Source: Chloroflexota bacterium (lineage in GTDB: Bacteria > Chloroflexota > Limnocylindria > Limnocylindrales > CSP1-4). Taken from it: a DNA stretch of 8,904 bases. The translations under genes were made by a program, and so were the position numbers. The notes below the pieces were generated by a model. It made no database searches, was not told where the DNA came from, and was given only the letters and a program-made list of their open reading frames with translations. Positions within the stretch are counted from its first letter, which is position 1. The number at the start of each line of letters is the position of its first letter. Below, piece after piece: positions 7,161-8,904 of the stretch. The DNA lies in contig JAKAAV010000067.1 in the NCBI GenBank assembly GCA_021802185.1, positions 1-8,904 on the forward strand. Reading direction: 5' to 3'.

Positions 7161-7397
7161 TCAAGCCTGCTCGGCGTCGCGGCGGACTCGCTCGACCGCG
7201 CCTTCGAGCTCGGTCCGGACGTCGAGGACGAGGCCGCAGACGACGTCGGGGGCGAATCCCATCCCGTCGAGCACGCCGGTGAGCCGGAGGGAGGTCGCCC
7301 GCACGGTCGCCTGGATGTCGTGTGACGCGGCGAGCTCCTCGGCGAACCAGGACGTCGCCTGCCGGATCGCCTGCTCCACGCCGTATGCCTCGCGCAT
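7161..7397 (-). CDS. Small protein of unknown function, 78 aa
   Basis: I do not recognise this protein. It begins MREAYGVEQAIRQATSW and is predicted soluble and mostly helical, with an acidic/basic C-terminal helix ending VRRDAEQA. Codon third positions are almost all G or C, as in the neighbouring real genes, so it is very likely coding. The start is uncertain. ATG 7397 has no Shine-Dalgarno, and in-frame GTGs at 7439 and 7433 would add up to 14 residues of less biased sequence. It runs convergently to the permease, with 28 bp between the stops, and lies downstream of the Lrp/AsnC gene on the same strand across a 243-bp gap that contains a likely terminator, so it may have its own promoter. 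Confidence 0.7.
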   Translation of the reverse strand: MREAYGVEQAIRQATSWFAEELAASHDIQATVRATSLRLTGVLDGMGFAPDVVCGLVLDVRTELEGAVERVRRDAEQA

Positions 7398-7457
7398 TGG
7401 CGAAGGGTTGCACGGGCGCACCCGCGCCGCCACACCCACTTGGCGTACTGCGCTCGA

Positions 7458-7481
7458 CGGAGGTACCGGCCCCGACCTCCG
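7458..7481 (-). repeat. Inverted repeat containing SD/anti-SD sequence
   Basis: CGGAGGT (7458-7464) and ACCTCCG (7475-7481) pair over 7 bp with a 10-nt loop. On the minus strand it lies about 60 nt before the ATG of the 78-residue gene. GGAGGT is a perfect Shine-Dalgarno core sequestered in the stem, but no ATG or GTG sits at the right distance on either strand, so a translational role is not supported. Confidence 0.35.
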
Positions 7482-7618
7482 CTGACAGCGGCACGAAATG
7501 CCCAGGCGCGAGCCGTCACGGTGAGATCGCCCGCCGGACGCGGAGCCGCGAGCGCGCCGTCCTGCACGACGGCGGCAGAGCGCGGACGTCAGCCCGCCGG
7601 CGCGGGGGCGTCAGGGCG

Positions 7619-7632
7619 CGGGCTTCAGCCCG
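7619..7632 (-). terminator. Short GC hairpin after the lrp-like stop
   Basis: Read on the minus strand, CGGGC-TGAA-GCCCG forms a 5-bp stem with a GA-rich tetraloop, starting 8 nt after the TGA at 7643-7641. A second stem, CCCGC-GCCG-GCGGG, follows at about 7593-7606. There is no T-tract. A weak or U-less terminator is possible. Confidence 0.35.
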
Positions 7633-7649
7633 TCAGCCCGTCAGCGCGT
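7626..7649. repeat. 8-bp tandem repeat across the stop codon
   Basis: CAGCCCGT occurs at 7626-7633 and 7634-7641, followed by CAGCGCGT (one mismatch) at 7642-7649. The array covers the last codons and the TGA of the Lrp/AsnC gene. Because 8 is not a multiple of 3, the TGA in each unit on the minus strand (first bases 7643, 7635, 7627) falls in a different reading frame. Confidence 0.9.
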
Positions 7650-8132
7650 CCCCCACTGGTAGGTCTCCTTCACGATGCGGAGGTACACGAAAGCCTCCGT
7701 CTCGCGCACGCCGTCGACGTGCCGGAGCCGGTCGACGAGGAACGAGAGCAGCGCGTCGTTGTCCTCGCACACCGTCTCGACCAGGATGTCGTAGTGACCG
7801 GCCGTGATGACGGCGTATGACACCTCGGGCAGCGCGGAGATCTCCTCCGCTGCCGAGACGAGCTTGTCCCCGTCACAGCGCACGCCGATCATCGCCATCT
7901 GGTGGAACCCGATCTTCAGCGGGTCCGTCACGCCGACGATCTGCAGGATCCCGCGCTCGATGAGCCGGTTCGTCCGTGCGCGGACAGCGGCCTCGCTGAC
8001 GCCGATGTCCGCCGCGATCTGGGTGAACGGGCGCCGCCCGTCCGCCTGCAGGTGCTCGATGATCCGCTTGTCGACGGGGGCGAGCTCGTCGCCGACGCGA
8101 TCGGTGAGCGCGCGGGACCGGATGGGCTCCAT
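7641..8132 (-). CDS. Lrp/AsnC-family transcriptional regulator
   Basis: A 163-residue DNA-binding regulator of the feast/famine (Lrp/AsnC) family, the typical length. The N-terminal winged HTH covers about residues 18-64 (PVDKRIIEHLQADGRRPF, with the recognition region GVSEAAVRARTNRLIERG at 44-61). The effector-binding RAM domain spans about 66-155, with the conserved G-x-Y-D turn at Gly112-Asp115 and the VxExxAFVYLRIVK-like last strand. These proteins form octamers and respond to an amino acid or other small molecule. Its location beside an amino acid permease suggests that as a target, which is inference. ATG 8132 lacks a Shine-Dalgarno but has TACCGT 6 nt upstream, giving a leaderless mRNA. 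The divergent partner is the small ORF plus resB. Confidence 0.95.
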   Translation of the reverse strand: MEPIRSRALTDRVGDELAPVDKRIIEHLQADGRRPFTQIAADIGVSEAAVRARTNRLIERGILQIVGVTDPLKIGFHQMAMIGVRCDGDKLVSAAEEISALPEVSYAVITAGHYDILVETVCEDNDALLSFLVDRLRHVDGVRETEAFVYLRIVKETYQWGTR

Positions 8133-8138
8133 CCCGGG

Positions 8139-8167
8139 ACGGTAGCAGCATCCGGCCGAGCCAGCAA
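8139..8167 (-). promoter_or_regulatory. Promoter of the lrp/asnC-like gene
   Basis: On the minus strand, -35 TTGCTG (8167-8162), a 17-bp spacer and -10 TACCGT (8144-8139) are followed 6 nt later by the ATG (8132). This spacing predicts transcription starting at or next to the A of ATG, and so a leaderless transcript, which matches the absence of a Shine-Dalgarno. Confidence 0.6.
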
Positions 8168-8184
8168 CGGGAGCCAGCAACGGG
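8159..8184 (-). repeat. 13-bp tandem duplication covering the -35 region
   Basis: AGCCAGCAACGGG is repeated perfectly at 8159-8171 and 8172-8184. On the minus strand each copy contains TTGCTG. The proximal one is the proposed -35 element, and the distal one is 13 bp further upstream. The unit matches 9 of 13 positions of the duplicated unit at 3539-3564. Confidence 0.95.
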
Positions 8185-8308
8185 ATTCGTCGCCAGCTCG
8201 CTCCGACGAGCGGCGCTTCGCACGTCTTGCGGCATGTGCCCGGGTCCGCTCGTCCGCTCGCGATCGCCCCGCCCGCCGCCCCGGGGAGGTCGCGGACGCG
8301 ACGCGGTG

Positions 8309-8314
8309 TAGGAT
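8309..8314 (+). promoter_or_regulatory. -10 box for a leaderless small ORF-resB transcript
   Basis: TAGGAT ends 8 nt before ATG 8323, the distance expected for a leaderless start. It is identical to the box at 3520-3525. No convincing -35 is found at 16-18 bp. The AGGA within it could alternatively act as a weak Shine-Dalgarno 9 nt before the ATG. Confidence 0.45.
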
Positions 8315-8322
8315 GCCGCCCG

Positions 8323-8514
8323 ATGCACCCCGAGACCGGCCCCGGCTTCTCCACGTGCGCGAACCGGGCCGCACGCTCCGTCGCCGCACGCCGCGTGCGC
8401 CGCCTCGAGCAGGACCCCGGGGCCGTTCCGATCCACCCGACGGCGACGTTCCACGCGCCCGATCCGACCAGGCTCGCCGCACTCGACGCTGTCCGCGACT
8501 GCGGCCGGCCATGA
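8323..8514 (+). CDS. Small protein of unknown function coupled to resB, 63 aa
   Basis: I do not recognise this protein. It begins MHPETGPGFSTCANRAARSV, has an Arg-rich helix at about 15-28, and carries two cysteines (12 and 60). There is no membrane segment or signal peptide. Third codon positions are heavily G/C in this frame and clearly less so in the overlapping frame that continues into resB, which supports coding. Its TGA overlaps the ATG of resB (ATGA, 8511-8514), a classical translational coupling arrangement. Upstream in-frame TTG and GTG codons (8227, 8236) would add poorly biased sequence, so ATG 8323 is preferred. A role in haem or cytochrome c assembly would be guilt by association only. 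Confidence 0.6.
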   Translation: MHPETGPGFSTCANRAARSVAARRVRRLEQDPGAVPIHPTATFHAPDPTRLAALDAVRDCGRP

Positions 8515-8904
8515 CGACCGCATCGGTCGCCCGACGCTCGGCGCGGTTCTCCGATCCGGTCGGCGATATCGGGTTCGCGGCCTGGCGCCTCCTCACCAGC
8601 GTCCGGTTCGCCGTCATCCAGATCATCGTGATCGCGGTCGCGGGCGTGTTCGGGACGCTCCTTCCGCAGATGCCGGCGTCCGCCGTGCAGGATCCGTCGC
8701 AGTACGCGCAGCAGATCCAGATGATCCACACGCAGTACGCCGGCCTGGTCGCGCTGGGCATCCCGATCGGGCCGGCGCTGGTGGACGTTTTCGACCGTCT
8801 CGGCCTGCTGCACGTCTTCAGCGTGTGGTGGTTCACGACGCTGCTCGCGCTCCTCGCCGTCAGCATCGTGGTCTGCACGCTCGATCGGACACCGAGGCTC
8901 TGGC
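8511..8904 (+). CDS. resB: ResB-like cytochrome c biogenesis protein, N-terminal part
   Basis: The first 131 residues of a ResB/Ccs1 (System II) membrane protein run off the window end. ResB works with the haem exporter ResC/CcsA to deliver haem and attach it to c-type cytochromes on the outer face of the membrane. The N-terminal pattern is typical: a cytoplasmic stub, then TSVRFAVIQIIVIAVAGVFG (about 30-48) as TM1 with the SxRFA...GTLLPQ signature, an extracytoplasmic loop with paired glutamines (60-75), and RLGLLHVFSVWWFTTLLALL (97-116) opening TM2 with the conserved 'L..vf.s.WF..LL.LL' pattern ending VVCTLDR. ATG 8511 overlaps the preceding stop. The same frame is open back to ATG 8313, but that extension is Arg/Pro-rich with poor codon bias. 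A resC gene would be expected downstream. Confidence 0.88.
   Translation, partial: MTTASVARRSARFSDPVGDIGFAAWRLLTSVRFAVIQIIVIAVAGVFGTLLPQMPASAVQDPSQYAQQIQMIHTQYAGLVALGIPIGPALVDVFDRLGLLHVFSVWWFTTLLALLAVSIVVCTLDRTPRLW

Noticed and set aside
7133..7161. Bidirectional terminator between the convergent permease and 78-residue gene
   Set aside because: Only a 7-bp stem with one wobble pair and a 15-nt loop can be drawn, and it overlaps a stop codon. This is too weak to call.
8313..8510. 66-codon in-frame upstream extension of ResB from ATG 8313
   Set aside because: The extension is Arg/Pro-rich with poor codon bias, while the overlapping frame from 8323 has good bias and ends in an ATGA overlap with ATG 8511.
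1..8904. CRISPR array, tRNA, rRNA, insertion sequence or phage genes
   Set aside because: I looked for direct repeat-spacer periodicity, cloverleaf-like segments with GGTTCGA arms, transposase motifs and terminal inverted repeats, and found none.

Overview
The window is high-GC DNA (about 70% by eye) with strongly GC-biased third codon positions. It carries Streptomyces-like TAnnnT -10 boxes, apparently leaderless genes, a Ccs/ResB (System II) cytochrome c maturation gene, and a stand-alone SwrC-type RND transporter. This fits a soil or freshwater Chloroflexota (Limnocylindria-like) or a deep-branching actinobacterial lineage. No rRNA or marker gene settles the phylum, so this is inference.

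Layout. 56-3238 (-): complete RND/HAE1-family efflux transporter. 3239-3569: divergent intergenic region with inverted and direct repeats, two opposed -10-like boxes and a 13-bp tandem duplication. 3570-3638 (+): possible 22-codon upstream ORF whose stop overlaps the start of the next gene. 3635-4987 (+): amidase-signature hydrolase, closed by a perfect 13-bp hairpin. 4988-5236: 249-bp leader with several potential RNA stems. 5237-7132 (+): APC-superfamily amino acid permease. 7161-7397 (-): unrecognised 78-residue protein with convincing codon bias. 7398-7640: 243-bp gap with short repeats and hairpins. 7641-8132 (-): Lrp/AsnC-family regulator with a readable promoter at leaderless spacing. 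8323-8514 (+): unrecognised 63-residue protein with ATGA overlap to resB. 8511 to window end (+): N-terminal part of ResB.

Functional reading. The amidase, amino acid permease and Lrp/AsnC regulator form a plausible local amide/amino-acid uptake and sensing neighbourhood. They sit in separate transcription units, so the link is inferred from proximity only. The RND pump and the ResB gene belong to other processes, efflux and cytochrome c assembly.

No clearly new multi-gene system is evident. The most distinctive signals are non-coding: the octamer TCAGCCCG is concentrated between genes, including just past two stop codons; two related 13-bp tandem duplications lie in promoter or ribosome-binding positions; and an 8-bp tandem repeat at the end of the lrp-like gene puts TGA in all three frames. 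Two small ORFs that end in ATGA overlaps with enzyme genes are the other items to follow up.
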